A DNA stretch of 64,000 nt from assembly GCA_947652605.1 (NCBI GenBank), contig OX393579.1, forward strand, positions 45,266,970 through 45,330,969, in the 5' to 3' direction. The stretch comes from Elmis aenea (lineage: Eukaryota > Arthropoda > Insecta > Coleoptera > Elmidae). The notes under the pieces are model-generated. The model made no database searches. It had not been told where the DNA came from and worked only from the letters and a program-made list of their open reading frames with translations. Shown in pieces: positions 23,500 through 35,039 of this stretch (position 1 is its first letter; each line of letters opens with the position of its first letter). A program made the position numbers and the translations under genes.

Positions 23500-24800
23500 T
23501 GTCAAAGTTACCATGAAAGCAAATTATTAAGTACAGGTTTGTTCCTGAGTAAAAGGATAATTAATTAAAATACCGTCCTGATTTAAGTATGAGCTCTATT
23601 AAGTTTTTTTAATTTGTTTGCGGTGGGCTTTCTCTGCCAGAAGAAATAATATCTGTAATCCTACTTGCGAAAGAGAAATTAAATTTATCACCTTGAGTAC
23701 CTCTTTTGTTTTTTAAATAATTCAACGAGACCTTATATATTATTTTTTAATATATTATTAAATGGCAAAGTTTTAAAAATATATTTGAACTTTTTTACTG
23801 TTTCAAAGAGAATTTATTCTGTTGTATCCTTCAAATGGTACTAGTATGTTTGTTGCTGTAATTAGATAAAATATGGTCTCATCTTTTTATAAAAAAAAGA
23901 GTCAAAATCGATATGGTGTCCGTAAACTATAAAATCAAATATGAATGTGACAATTAAGTTGTATATTATGGTTAACTTCCAAATCTATCAGTTTGAAAAG
24001 TTATTCAGTTAAGATAAAATGTGTTAAATATCAAATCGTCACTTCGCATTGATACAATAATATCTATTTTGAATCCAAAGTGTTTCGTAACAACTATGAT
24101 GCGTACAATATGTAATTTAAAAATCGTGAGTTTCATTTTCTAATCGACTTGTTTTTATGTTGACATAACTACGTTAATACTACGGCCCAGTGACATTGTA
24201 CTTTACTAATTGTTGTGAAGATTGGTTCTAGAAGAAACAATCTTATCAATACATTGTTTAAATACGCACCTGTTACTTTAGCCATAAATTTAATTTAGAC
24301 CTTAATGTATTATTGTGTCGGGTTCGTCAAAATAGATGTTAATTAGAAATTTTTGGGTCGGCGGTGCTATTGTTTTCAATTCGCCAATTGTTTAAATTGT
24401 ACTTTAAAGGACAAACGTTATCGTAACACGGTGTTAAATGAACAGAAACAATGGAGTACAAGTCCGTTTCGTGGGAACTTGGAATGCAACGTGACAAAAA
24501 TTCCTTTCGGCTATTTTATTATTCAACAGTTATGTGATAAGTTGATTTTTGTCTACAAAGTAAATTATATGTTTGAAGTTCTTTTACGTACACTTATGAC
24601 TCCACCTAGGTTTAATATACCGTTAAATATGTAGATAAATATCTTTAGGTGCTACATTTTTATTATTGGAAGTTAAATTACTTAAGTGCAACGACTGGCA
24701 TTTATGAAATGGAAAATAAATGTCAGGAACTTCTAATGTAATAGTTAAAATATGAAACTAAAATAACTGAAAGCAAATTTCTATAAATTCTAGAAACTTA
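23500..24800. other. Unassigned DNA
   Basis: No transposon ends or domains recognised. The part 24340-24560 is slightly less AT-rich and holds a 93-residue frame with no known motif. Confidence 0.35.
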
Positions 24801-25054
24801 TTATACAGGGTTCTCGTTTTTCGCGGCTCACTATGGGGATCTCGTAAACGGTAAGAGTTACGACTTCGGTTAAATTGGGGCAAAGTTGTATATTCAGGTG
24901 CTTAATAATTTGACGCAAACAGAACTTATTTATCTTTTTTAGTTTTGGAGATATAGTGAAAAAAGTAAAAAAGTGGATTTTTGTTTTTTGCCCGTAACTT
25001 TTTCATTTGATGTCGAATTTCATTTCTGTGAAAACTTTTTCATGACCACTTTTT

Positions 25055-25146
25055 TTAATTTTTAATTTTAATTTCACAAAAACACTTATTGTCCGTCTCT
25101 AGGACAGATTGTGTAAAATGTAATGATATAAAAAAAAAAAAAAAAA
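25055..25146 (+). mobile_element. Short poly(A)-tailed retroposed insert with 13-bp TSD
   Basis: A 92-bp insert ending in a 17-base A run is flanked by atgaccacttttt on both sides (25042-25054 and 25147-25159). The opposite arm of the same palindromic transposon (around 28000-28015) has the matching site once, uninterrupted, so the insertion is demonstrated internally. Poly(A) plus a 13-bp duplication is the signature of LINE-driven target-primed insertion. The source RNA is not identified; it may be a 5'-truncated LINE/SINE tail or a small RNA. Confidence 0.75.
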
Positions 25147-25965
25147 ATGACCACTTTTTGCAAGGAATCAGAATCCCCAATTCTATTTTCCATGCGACGT
25201 TTCGTTTTTTTAAAACCATCATCAGGTAAATTTTTTCTTATGGACGCTATTTCTGATTTTAACGCCAGTTTGTAGAGAATTTTATTCTGAATTCGAAAAT
25301 GTATAAAACTTCGCACTTTTTTGAAACCATTGTTGTTAAAAATGGCTAAAACAAATATTTTATTTAAAACAAATCCTAATCGGCATGGTAAATAATTTTC
25401 TTTGTCCCTTTTTTCTTGGAAGCAGGTAATTAAACCGCATTAAATTACTATTAAAGGGATTTAATTAAATATTTAACACAAAACGAAAATAGGTAGGTAT
25501 TTATTTATTTATTGGACGAAAAAAAAACAGCTATGCCACCCATGCACGGTCACCCAACCAAGAACAAACTTAACTTGTCAAACGAATGCATTGGTTACAT
25601 CTTTAAGGAGTTATGCCCTTTATCTGCATTAATGGCTTCTAATAGGTAAACAGATTTTTGGACGTTTTTTAAAAAGTATGAAAACTTATATTTGGTTACG
25701 AAAATTTTGTTGCACATTTTTATATGCCAAATAAGGGATTAAATGTATTAGTGTATTTTACCTGCTTTTGCTAATGAAATGTCAATTTTATTTCATTCAA
25801 AATGTTTATTGTTTAATTAAGCTTTTTCTTTAGCACCATGAATCAGATCAGGTGACCATGTTTTTTGACATCTAAAAAAAAAAAAAAAGCGCGTGAAACG
25901 TCAAAACGGCTTTTAACTGTAGTTATTGCATAATATATTTTGTCATCATTGTTCAAATCGTTAAT

Positions 25966-27108
25966 ATGTATACAAATGAAGAAAAACGAGATATATGGTT
26001 AAAATATTTTATGGTAATCATCACAATGCACACTTAGCATTAAGGAATTATGAGGCGACCTATCCAGAAAGACGACAGCCTCATAGAACATATTTTAAAA
26101 GGCTGGATCAAAACTTAATGGAGTACGGTTCTTTTAGTATACCGAGAAAAGCGTATGGAGATCGAATTGGTGATGAAATAAAGGATGATGTGTTACAAGA
26201 AGTAAGTTGAGTTACATTCATTTACAAAATAGACCAATAAAAAACTATTAGTAACGATTACGTTTAAAATTATTAGGTTCAAAATAACCCTAGAGCTTCA
26301 ACTTCTCAAATTGGTACTACAATAAACATTTCCAAAGATAAAGTATGGAGAGTACTGCATAAAGAAGGCTTTAAACCATTTAAAATTCAAGTCACTCATA
26401 CGCTGCATGATGGAGATCCAGCAAGAAGGGTGGAATTTTGTAATTGGTTGAATGAACGGGTGAATGAAGACGAACATTTTTTAAAAAACATTATATGGAC
26501 GGATGAATGCAAGTTTACAAATGTGGGAATGTTCAACAGACACAACGAACACTATTGGTCTCGTGAGAATCCGCGTGAGTTTAGGGAAGTGAGAGGACAA
26601 GTACGTTTTGGATTGAATGTGTGGGTGGGAATGTTTGACGATGTTTTATTAGGACCAATTATTTACGAAAGAAATTTAACTGGCGAAATGTACAATAATT
26701 TTATAAGGACCCGCTTGTTGGATCTTCTAGATGATATGCCCCTTAATCGCTTGCAAAATATGTGGTGGCAACAAGATGGGGCGCCTGCACACACAGCTGG
26801 CCGTGTAATAACCGCTATAAATGAAATGTTTTCAAATAAATGGATAGGGAGGAGGGGTCCGGTAGAATGGCCCGCTCGATCTCCCGACCTATCCCTTTGC
26901 GATTTTTGTTTTATGGGGCAGGTTAAAAGATGTGATTTATGGGGTTGATCAAAACCCACAAAACACTGAAGAACTGCGAGGGAACATTTTGGCAGGTTTT
27001 GCTCAGGTAAGAAGGCGCGACATTCTGAGAGCTACTTCTACAGGAGTATCAAGGCGCATCAACAAGTGCCTAGAAGTTAGGGGACATCATTTTCAGCATT
27101 TGTTATAG
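25966..27108 (+). pseudogene. Tc1/mariner-superfamily (DD41D-type) transposase, one intron, two frameshifts
   Basis: The presumed start ATG at 25966 encodes MYTNEEKRDI, the usual beginning of this insect family; a 1-nt loss near 25993 shifts the frame, which continues as 'HHNAHLALRNYEATYPERRQ'. Exon 1 ends at 26201 before GTAAGT. A 75-bp intron ends in TTATTAG at 26276, and exon 2 (QNNPRAST...) stays in frame to the catalytic domain. HTH text 'TSQIGTTINISKDKVWRVL' is followed by the first acid in 'IIWTDECKFTN', the second in 'WWQQDGAPAHT' and the third in 'WPARSPDLSLCDF', with 41 residues between the last two. A 1-nt gain near 26910 gives a premature stop at 26948; the shifted frame runs on ('NPQNTEELRGNI ... 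GHHFQHLL') to a stop at 27106-27108. Expected product is about 350 residues: a nuclear cut-and-paste enzyme acting on the flanking arms. This copy is probably inactive. Confidence 0.88.
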
Positions 27109-28254
27109 GTTGTAGTATTAGGAATTATTTATATTAAAAATTATATGTTATTTGTTATTCATTATTATTATGTTTTGACGTTTCATAACCATTTATTTAT
27201 ATTTTATTTCACAAATCATAGCCACTTTCTCAGTTTCATAGTGATTTAAATTAGGTTTAATTAATAAAATTGACATTTCGTTAACAAAAGGAGGTATTAA
27301 TAAATATGTTAAGAATGCATTATTTACTTATTAGCAAATATTTTTAGAATATTTTCCTCGGCTAAGTAATAAGATACACTAAACTATAAGTAATAAAATA
27401 CACTAATACATTTAATCCCTTATTTGGCATATAAAAATGTGCAACAAAATTTTCGTAACCAAATATAAGTTTTCATACTTTTTAAAAAACGTCCAAAAAT
27501 CTGTTTACCTATTAGAAGCCATTAATGCAGATAAAGGGCATAACTCGTTAAAGATGTAACCAATGCATTCGTTTGACAAGTTAAGTTTGTTCTTGGTTGG
27601 GTGACCGTGCATGGGTGGCATAGCTGTTTTTTTTTCGTCCAATAAATAAATAAATACCTACCTATTTTCGTTTTGTGTTAAATATTTAATTAAATCCCTT
27701 TAATAGTAATTTAATGCGGTTTAATTACCTGCTTCCAATAAAAAAGAGACAAAGAAAATTATCTACCATGCCGATTAGGATTTGTTTTAAATAAAATATT
27801 TGTTTTAGCCATTTTTAACAACAATGGTTTCAAAAAAGTGCCAAGTGTTATACATTTTCGAATTCAGAATAAAATTCTCTACAAACTGGCGTTAAAATCA
27901 GAAATAGCGTCCATAAGAAAAAATTTACCTGATGATGGTTTTAAAAAAACGAAACGTCGCATGGAAAACATAATTGGGGATTCTGATTCCTTGCAAAAAG
28001 TGGCCACCAAAAAGTTTTTACAGAAATGAAATTCGACATCAAATGAAAAAGTTACGGGCAAAAAACAAAAATCCACTTTTTTACTTTTTTCCCTATATCT
28101 CGAAAACTAAACAAGCTAGATAAGTTCTGTTTGCGTCAAATTATTAAGCACCTGAATATACAACTTTGCCCCAATTTAACCGAAGTCGTAACTCTTACCG
28201 TTTACGAGATCCCCATAGTGAGCCGCGAAAAACGAGAACCCTGTATATCTACAA

Positions 28255-28350
28255 AACGAAGACGAATTTAAAGAAAATAAACATAAAAATGATCGTAAAC
28301 ATAACGAAAACAATGGTTATTGGGGCAAAAAATACACAACATCAGATTGG
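28255..28350 (+). pseudogene. LINE RT fragment (plus strand)
   Basis: Just outside the right end of the transposon, one frame encodes 'KKINIKMIVNITKTMVIGAK'. It resembles the conserved RT segment seen at 41875-41930 ('KINMKLSTEKTKTMIVTTET'). It is short and isolated. Confidence 0.5.
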
Positions 28351-28414
28351 AAAGAAAGGATATAGAACAAGAATTATTTATCAAATATTATTTTTGAGAA
28401 CTCATGTAGTTTTT

Positions 28415-28560
28415 TTTCCTTTTCCTGTTAATATTAGCATATCGTCTGCGAACATTAACTCCAATAATTTAATTTCCTGCGTATTCAAATCTCAAAGCTT
28501 AAACATATTAATTTTTTGTATAGCATTCTTCATGCTTAGTTTAGAAGAATAATAATTGAC
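28415..28560 (-). pseudogene. LINE RT fragment with FADD catalytic box (minus strand)
   Basis: The reverse complement encodes 'LELMFADDMLILTGK', the reverse-transcriptase motif with the two catalytic aspartates, preceded by 'AMKNAIQKINMFKL' and an in-frame stop. It matches the element at 41785 ('ITELMFADDMVLVAET'). It lies opposite in strand to the neighbouring RT fragment at 28255-28350, so the original LINE copy was inverted or rearranged. Confidence 0.55.
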
Positions 28561-28569
28561 ACAAAACGT

Positions 28570-29400
28570 ATCCTTCTTATAATCCTAACATAGATTTAGA
28601 TTTTAGATTCTTTTTTTTATTCTTACGATATCGGAGATACTTTCATACCTTGTCTCGATGACGGAAGTGGTTTTGTAATGTCTTAAAAAGGGGGTTAAAC
28701 CATAATTCGGACACCTCAATATATAAGTGGTTTTTTAGTAGTCTTAAAATTACTTTATTCTTGCCATTATCTAGTTTTTATCACACAATCACATTTTGTT
28801 TATCTGAAGTTTATCTAATTGAAAAAGGACATTTATTTTAGCACAACTACCGTCCGGTTTTTTTTGTTAACGAATTCTAATGGTAAAAAATGGGTTGTTA
28901 TGAAATATCTAAACGATCTAGATATTCAAATACTACCGTAATTTTAGCTTTAAAAGTAATTAAATCAGTGAGCGTAGCGATAAGAATATAATGGTTCTAG
29001 AAAAAAAATTCAATTAACATTTAATTATAGTTTTTATTGTTTGTTATTACTTAACCAACACTTGTTTATAAATAAGATAACAGTTAGATAACAGACGTTA
29101 TTAAACTGATTATCATCAATTTTTTGTTTCCATTTCAGCTTAACTATGTATGGGTTCTCCATAAAGAGACCCGGGTGCAGTTCAGCAAACAGTGCTAAAG
29201 GAAGGTAATTTTTAATTAGCCTTAACTTGCTAAAAGGACGTTTTGCACTTTCTATAGTCATAGCCAATGTAAAGAAAAATCTTAGTTTAATAAATACACC
29301 AAAAAAGAGTTTATAGTAATTATTGTTTTTTTAACATACAGCGTTGTTCAAAAGTCTGGCAAATGACTTTAGTTTTAATTAGAAACGGACCCAAACGCTC
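28570..29400. other. Unassigned AT-rich DNA
   Basis: No recognisable feature. The 77-residue minus-strand frame at 29034-29267 has no similarity I know. Confidence 0.4.
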
Positions 29401-29404
29401 TATA

Positions 29405-30205
29405 CAGGGTGTCCCAATTATACACCGCCAAAAAGTAGGTGCACATTCCTGAGAGAAAATGATGACCATTTGTCAAATATTTTGTTATCCGAAAATGCTT
29501 CCTATCAAAGTTAGAGACCTCCAAAGTTGCAAAAAAAAATCAAAAAATCGATTACGTCCTAGCCGTTGAAGCTAGAGCTATCAAACTTGGCCGAAATGTT
29601 TAGGTGTTTCCCATTGACTTTGTGGGATAATTAGAGGGAAAACACGTAATTGGAAGTATGATTTAAAGTCAGGTCATCCGCTTACCATCTTCAGATTTTT
29701 TTTCTCTGGAATAAAATTGAAAATGTCATTCGTCCATAAAAAAGTACGACTTAAGAGAGAAAAAATCGTCCCTCTGTGTTTTTTGCTGTAAACGTAGCCG
29801 TTTTCGAGAAAATTAGCGCTAAAGATGCATCGAAAAACTCTGTTTATAGGTACACCTCAAATATTTTTTTTACTAAACTTAGTTGGCTAATGTCATGCTT
29901 GACTTAAAGCTTGTTCGCCTAGTAAGCGGATGACCTGACTATAAATCATACTTCCAATTACGTGTTTTTTTTCTTATTATCCCACAAAGTTAATGGGAAA
30001 CACCTAAACATTTCGGCCAAGTTTGATAGCTCTAGCTTAAACGGCTAGGACGTAATCGATTTTTTGATTTTTTTTTCTTGCAACTTTGGAGGTCTTTAAC
30101 TTTGAAAGGAAGCATTTTCGGATAACAAAAAATTTGACAAATGGTCATCATTTTCACTCAGGAATATGCACCTACTTTTTGGCGGTGCATAGTTGGGACA
30201 CCCTG
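29405..30205. mobile_element. Palindromic CAGGGTGTCCCA MITE, 801 bp
   Basis: Ends are TA|cagggtgtcccaattatacaccgcc and ggcggtgcatagttgggacaccctg|TA. The arms mirror each other over most of the element (aagtaggtgcacattcctgag, catttcggccaagtttgatagctctag and complements); the centre is near 29815. No coding capacity. Confidence 0.9.
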
Positions 30206-30342
30206 TATATCTATTTTTAAATGTTGATATAGCATTTAACCGGAAGTTTAAAAATGTAAGGTTTGATGTGTTTGTTTTTATTCACCATAGAGGTATTTAC
30301 AACAAAATTAACTGTCTATTACTCAAAGTATTTTCTAAATAA

Positions 30343-30510
30343 TAGAATGGGCAGATGTCACATTGAATGGCCTCCTCGTTCACCAGACCTTACTCCATTA
30401 GATTTCCCTCTTTGGAGGTATTTTAGATCTAAGGTGTATGCTCACCCACTTGGCGATTTATACGAAATCAGAGATAGAATTCATTATACCACCAAGCGAG
30501 TTATTACTTA
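30343..30510 (+). pseudogene. Transposase C-terminal remnant
   Basis: The frame encodes 'IEWPPRSPDLTPLDFPLW' then 'SKVYAHPLGDLYEIRDRI', matching the third-acid region and downstream tail of the transposase at 25966-27108 (WPARSPDLSLCDF ... NPQNTEELRGNI). The preceding catalytic residues are missing. It lies about 140 bp outside the MITE at 29405-30205 and is not obviously part of it. Confidence 0.75.
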
Positions 30511-30514
30511 AGGT

Positions 30515-31635
30515 TTGTTAAGTTATTGTTTAATTATGAATGGCGACGATAGTGATTTTGGCGATAGTGGCGGACGCAGAAAAAAGATTGTACGTAATAT
30601 ACCCGTAAAGTGTCTTTACTGAACACGTATGCTTTCAGAACTCGCCTACGGCTCGTCCAAAAACTGCCCACTCGTCCAGTAAAGGACCACTTTCCGGCCT
30701 TGTTACGTAAATAATTATTTGAATTAGACCTTCTGTTTTCCGACAATTTTTCTAATTCATTATTTTCCAATTTTTTGTGTTGTCTGTATTTAAATTAAAA
30801 ATCTTGAATCGTTCTTCCATTGCACAATAATTGTATCAATTAGATACAATGTTGAACATTGTTTTCTTTTTTCTGGGGCCCCATGTGCAGGACAGGGCCA
30901 GGGTGTATTGAACCCTCTGCACTCTACCCTCGTGGAGTCGACCCTGTGTAGATTTAAATAAGATAATCACATTTTAAGCGAGAGTACTTAAAAAAGACAC
31001 TTTCTGGCTTTTAAAACTATTTCAAGTAATCATAATACACTTGTTGATTCAAAAGTTCGCCAAACCTATATATGTGTCGTCAAATTGCCAAAGTCACCTT
31101 TAATAAATAAATAATAAAACGAACCAATAATTTTTTGTGGTACACCGGATATACATGTTCATACCTACGTAATATATTTACCTCGCTAGATACTGACTTC
31201 CTCTGTTTCTTTGTAATGTTTACTATGCACTTTTACTTCCCTTAAGTAAGCAATCTTTCATCGTCCATAAACTAAAGTTACATGACGTTTTTAAAATTGT
31301 AACCTTTTTCAAATTTCGAAACATAGTATAAATAACTTAAGTACCTACTTATAGACAATAAAATTGGGCTAAAATGCCTTGAGGATCTATCTACAATAAG
31401 ACCGCTTTTATAGCTAAAATATGTTTAGGAAAAGTAAGATAAAACTTTGATTGGTTAAATATCGGTGTGGAAATGAAATGGTACGATTTATTTGACATCA
31501 AACGCCACGCTTACCAACAAATATGGAAGAAAATAATGCGTGAAAGTTGCGTATGTATAGAAATATTTGACGTAAATGATCGTCAATTGTTAATTGTACA
31601 TAGTATTCTTATACTATAGAGTTGACTTTTTTTAA
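30515..31635. other. Unassigned DNA
   Basis: No transposon ends or domains recognised. A less AT-rich block near 30880-30950 (ccatgtgcaggacagggccagggtg) has no frame of note. Confidence 0.35.
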
Positions 31636-31638
31636 ATA

Positions 31639-34356
31639 CAGAGTGAGTCAAGACGGACGCCACGGAGTTTTATGGCAAAACGGCATGTATTCTCCAACTT
31701 CTATCGCAGTTAGATTATGTAAGTCAATAAGGGCTACATTTTAAAAATATTTTCAAACATACAGGGTGCTCCAAAAAAGAGGGGCATACTTTTTCTTATG
31801 GAAAACTTGCTGAGATCTTATAATTCTGGGTCATGGGCGTATAATAAATGATAGTAATGCCGACAAAAATGACAACACAAGGTTTAACACAAGCTTTATT
31901 CTTTGGCAAATCTCGATTATAAATTTTACATAGCCCCTAGACTACTGGTATCACCCCACCGGTGATAACGAATGAAATAATATTTAATAATTCTGGTGAA
32001 CTAAATGTAAGTCTTAACACTGTTCTTTCCTACTTTTATTAGCTAACACAATGGTATTTGCACTTTTGTCGCCTGAGCACCAGCGTACTGGCGTACAGCT
32101 CCTGCCGACTTCTCACTAGTGTGAGTGACTGTCCTCGCTCACCCCTTGGAGCGACTGTCTTTTATTCGCTACCGCACTTACCCTCACACACATATCGTTC
32201 TTCCCCTTCCCAACATCTTTGGCCCATTGCAAACTCTGTATCTTTTTACATTTTTGGATTCCTCTATGAATTTACTTCAAAAATATATAAGGTTATATGG
32301 GTCTAAAATCAACCATTTTCGTGAAAATTGCATTTTCATGAAAATAAATTATTTTCAAAAATGTTCAACCTTTTAAAACTTTGAAAAGTCTAAAGAAATT
32401 CGCTTGGAGATTAGATTGACAATAGATTATTTAACACTTTACACTACCTACATTTAAAAAATATTATACAGGGCGTTTTAACGCTTGGCCAAACTTGTGA
32501 AACTTTGAACATCGATAACTCATTTTTTTTTAAATGCAACACGCGATATTTTTTAATAAAGTCTCATAAAAAATTTAATTTTCCTTCGAAAACCTGCAGT
32601 CTGTTTTATACTTAAAATTGATATTTTTCGAGATATCGCGATTTATATTGTTAATTATTGGGGCAAAGTAATAATTTCAAGTAGGCTATGAAGGCAGACG
32701 GCGGTAATTTAAAACAATTGAAATAATAAAACAAGAAGGTTTTATCTTTTGCCTACGCATTTTTGACATATTTTTTTTTAAATAAAGATGTAGTTTCACC
32801 ATTCTTATGTTTAAAGGTTTCTTAAAATTATTTATGCATTTATTCCAGGGGTTTGGAGCGGAGCTGGAGCCCGGAGCAGTGGAGCAATGGGTTTTTGCCC
32901 GGAGCGGGAGCGGAGCCCGGAGCAAATAATTTTGATTGCTCCACTGCTCCACTTTACTATTATAAACTACATTTTTTTTTTTTTTTAATGAATTATTCTC
33001 ATGGGTATAGTATTTAATAAAATTATAAATAAACTAAATTTGATTTTTTTGAAGTAAAATTATTATAATGTAACTTTTCTGAATATTAATTTTCATTATT
33101 TTGTATTTAAACTTTTAAAAATTTTAAAGAACTTTTTTTTTCTTTTTTTAACTTTTGAAGATCAATAATTTGTTCATTTATATAACTTCACTTGTTTCTT
33201 AGGGTCAAATATTGTAATTTTTGGTCCATTTCCACATATCTTATAAAATTTTAGCTTTGTTTAAAAAAAAAAGTAAATAAAAAAAATTATTTTATTAATA
33301 TTTGGAGCCCGGAGCGGAGCGGCAGCGGAGCTGGAGCAGGCATCTTGATGCCGGAGCGGAGCTGGAGCGGAGCAACTAAAAAATTGGACTGCTCCAAACC
33401 CCTGATTTATTCATTGGACCAGTGTGATAAGACAATTACTAAATCTTATAAACTATTTTTTTGCATGTTTACAATACGACACTCTGTTCTACCGAAAGCG
33501 GTTCCAACCCTTTGTTTAAAGTTAAAAATTAGACAAGTCAGTACCTATTTTTTTAATCAGTGACCTTTTCGCGTATCTAATACATTATCAACCGGTTTTT
33601 AGGACAAACAAAATTCATTACATGAAAAATATTGTGGCCCTGATAAGTAACCTCCTTCATCGTATATAAATGCCAAAAATGAGTAGGCAAAAGATAAAAC
33701 TATATCATTGTTTTTTTTTTCAATTGTTTTAAATTATCGCCGTCGGCTTAGTTAACAATAAAATCACGATGTCCCGGAAAATATCAATTTTAGGTATAAA
33801 ACAGGCTTCATGTTTTCGAAGGACATTTTAATATTCTATAGGACTGTGTAAAAAATATAGGGTGTTGTGTTAAAAAAATGAGTTATCGATGTTTTAAGTT
33901 TTACAACTTTGACCAAGCGTAAAAAACGCTCTGTATAATATTTAAAAAATGTGGGTAGTGCAAAGTGTTAAATAATCTTTGTCAATCTAATCTCCAAGCA
34001 AGCGAATTTCTTTAGACTTTTCAAAGTTTTTAAATGTTAAATATTTTTAAAAGTGTACTATATTTTTATGAAAATGCAATTTTCACGAAAACGGTTGACT
34101 TTAGATAGACCCATATAACCTTTTAAATTTTTTGAAGTAAATTTAAAGAGGAATCCAAAAATGTAAAAAAAAACAGTGTGTTGCATAAGAAAACGTATAA
34201 CTTTGATATGCCACTCTTTTTTGGAGCACCCTGTATGTTTGAAAATATTTTTAAAATGTAGCCCTTATTGACTGACATAATCTAACTGAGACAGAAGTTG
34301 GAGAATATATACCGTTTCGCCATAAAACTCCGTGGCGTCCGTCGTGACTCACCCTA
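31639..34356. mobile_element. 2.7-kb palindromic element with internal element ends and insertions
   Basis: The left end TA|cagagtgagtcaagacggacgcc pairs with ggcgtccgtcgtgactcaccct at the right. Moving inward, the arms also share cagggtgctccaaaaaagag (31760 / 34215), gtcaatctaatctccaag (32405 / 33985) and a second tip pair cagggcgttttaacgcttgg (32468 / 33925), so it reads as a stack of nested palindromes. The left arm has roughly 400 bp of extra, less AT-rich DNA at about 31810-32225 that is absent from the right arm. The centre carries GGAGC copy 4. No transposase frame seen. Confidence 0.8.
32846..33404 (+). mobile_element. GGAGC-word hAT-like MITE, copy 4, perfect TSD and empty site
   Basis: It runs caggggtttggagc...ccaaacccctg, flanked by atttattc on both sides (32838-32845 and 33405-33412). 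A paralogous stretch at 57880-57920 (acgcatttaatcattggaccag) carries one copy of the target, giving the pre-insertion state. At 559 bp it is the longest copy. Runs of ggagcggagctggagc occupy both ends; the middle is A/T homopolymer-rich and includes the shared gggtcaaatattgtaattttt block. Confidence 0.95.
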
Positions 34357-34359
34357 TAA

Positions 34360-35024
34360 AGTGACATATTTTTTGAAATATAATGTAAAGCTGTGGAACT
34401 TTAGTAATAATACCGTAAAACTTTTGTATGTGATTCTGCAAAATATTAGAAAAATAAGTGGTCAATAACAAAAATAGTTAAGAGCGACTGAAGATAAAAG
34501 GTGTTTGAACAAGAAATGTAGGATTTGTATTTTCATACAAGAATGTAACAGAAAGCGCCCTGTTTAAATTCATCTTAATAGTCAATCTTGCAAGTATTGT
34601 TTGCGAAATTACCGAAGCGTATAATGGACAAATTCTTGAAGTGCAACTTTTTTACGTTACATGTGATTCTATCCCGTCTCAAATTAATCGAACGGAATGA
34701 AATCTTGTGCAGTATTTTTACACAACAATAATTTTTAGTGACTTTCACTTTTTCAATTAGAAATTATGACGGAGTCATGACTGCGTGCGTGCACCGCACG
34801 CAGAAATGAAGAAGAATTTAAAACTGGTCCATTAGCCACGTAACAGCTATACGTTTTAGAAACCAGGCAAAAAACTGGTACAAAAACGTTTATTTTGCTA
34901 TGTTGTCATGTGCAAGTTGGGTCACACGTAAATATCAATTATAAGTTGAAAGAAGATTAGCTGGACTCGACTAAGTCGTTTTTTACGACCAGTAATAGTG
35001 ACCAACAAAATTATATAAGGCAGT
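34360..35024. other. Unassigned DNA
   Basis: No recognised feature; one short tandem-like patch (gtgcgtgcaccgcacgc near 34785) forms a small hairpin. Confidence 0.4.
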
Positions 35025-35039
35025 TCTAAACCGAAATTT

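Larger units (their letters stand above)
24806..28243. mobile_element. Near-complete long-TIR Tc1/mariner-superfamily transposon
   Basis: The element begins TA|cagggttctcgtttttcgcgg and ends ccgcgaaaaacgagaaccctg|TA. Its arms are very long: 24806-25760 on the left and 27394-28243 on the right, near-identical in reverse complement through landmarks such as 'gagatccccatagtgag', 'cgacgtttcgttttttt' and 'catgcacggtcaccc'. Between them is a transposase gene on the plus strand (25966-27108). Most of the arm-length difference is a retroposed insert at 25055-25146. Arm similarity suggests a fairly recent or gene-converted copy, but the transposase has two frameshifts. A partial arm of the same family lies at 60056-60210. 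Confidence 0.9.

Noticed and set aside
26663..26959. A 98-codon minus-strand frame
   Set aside because: It is the antisense of the transposase catalytic region, which has clear family motifs on the plus strand.
31810..32225. A solo LTR inside the left arm of the 31639 palindrome
   Set aside because: The block is clearly extra relative to the right arm, but it has no TATA/polyadenylation order, no TG...CA ends and no clean duplication, so its class is left open.
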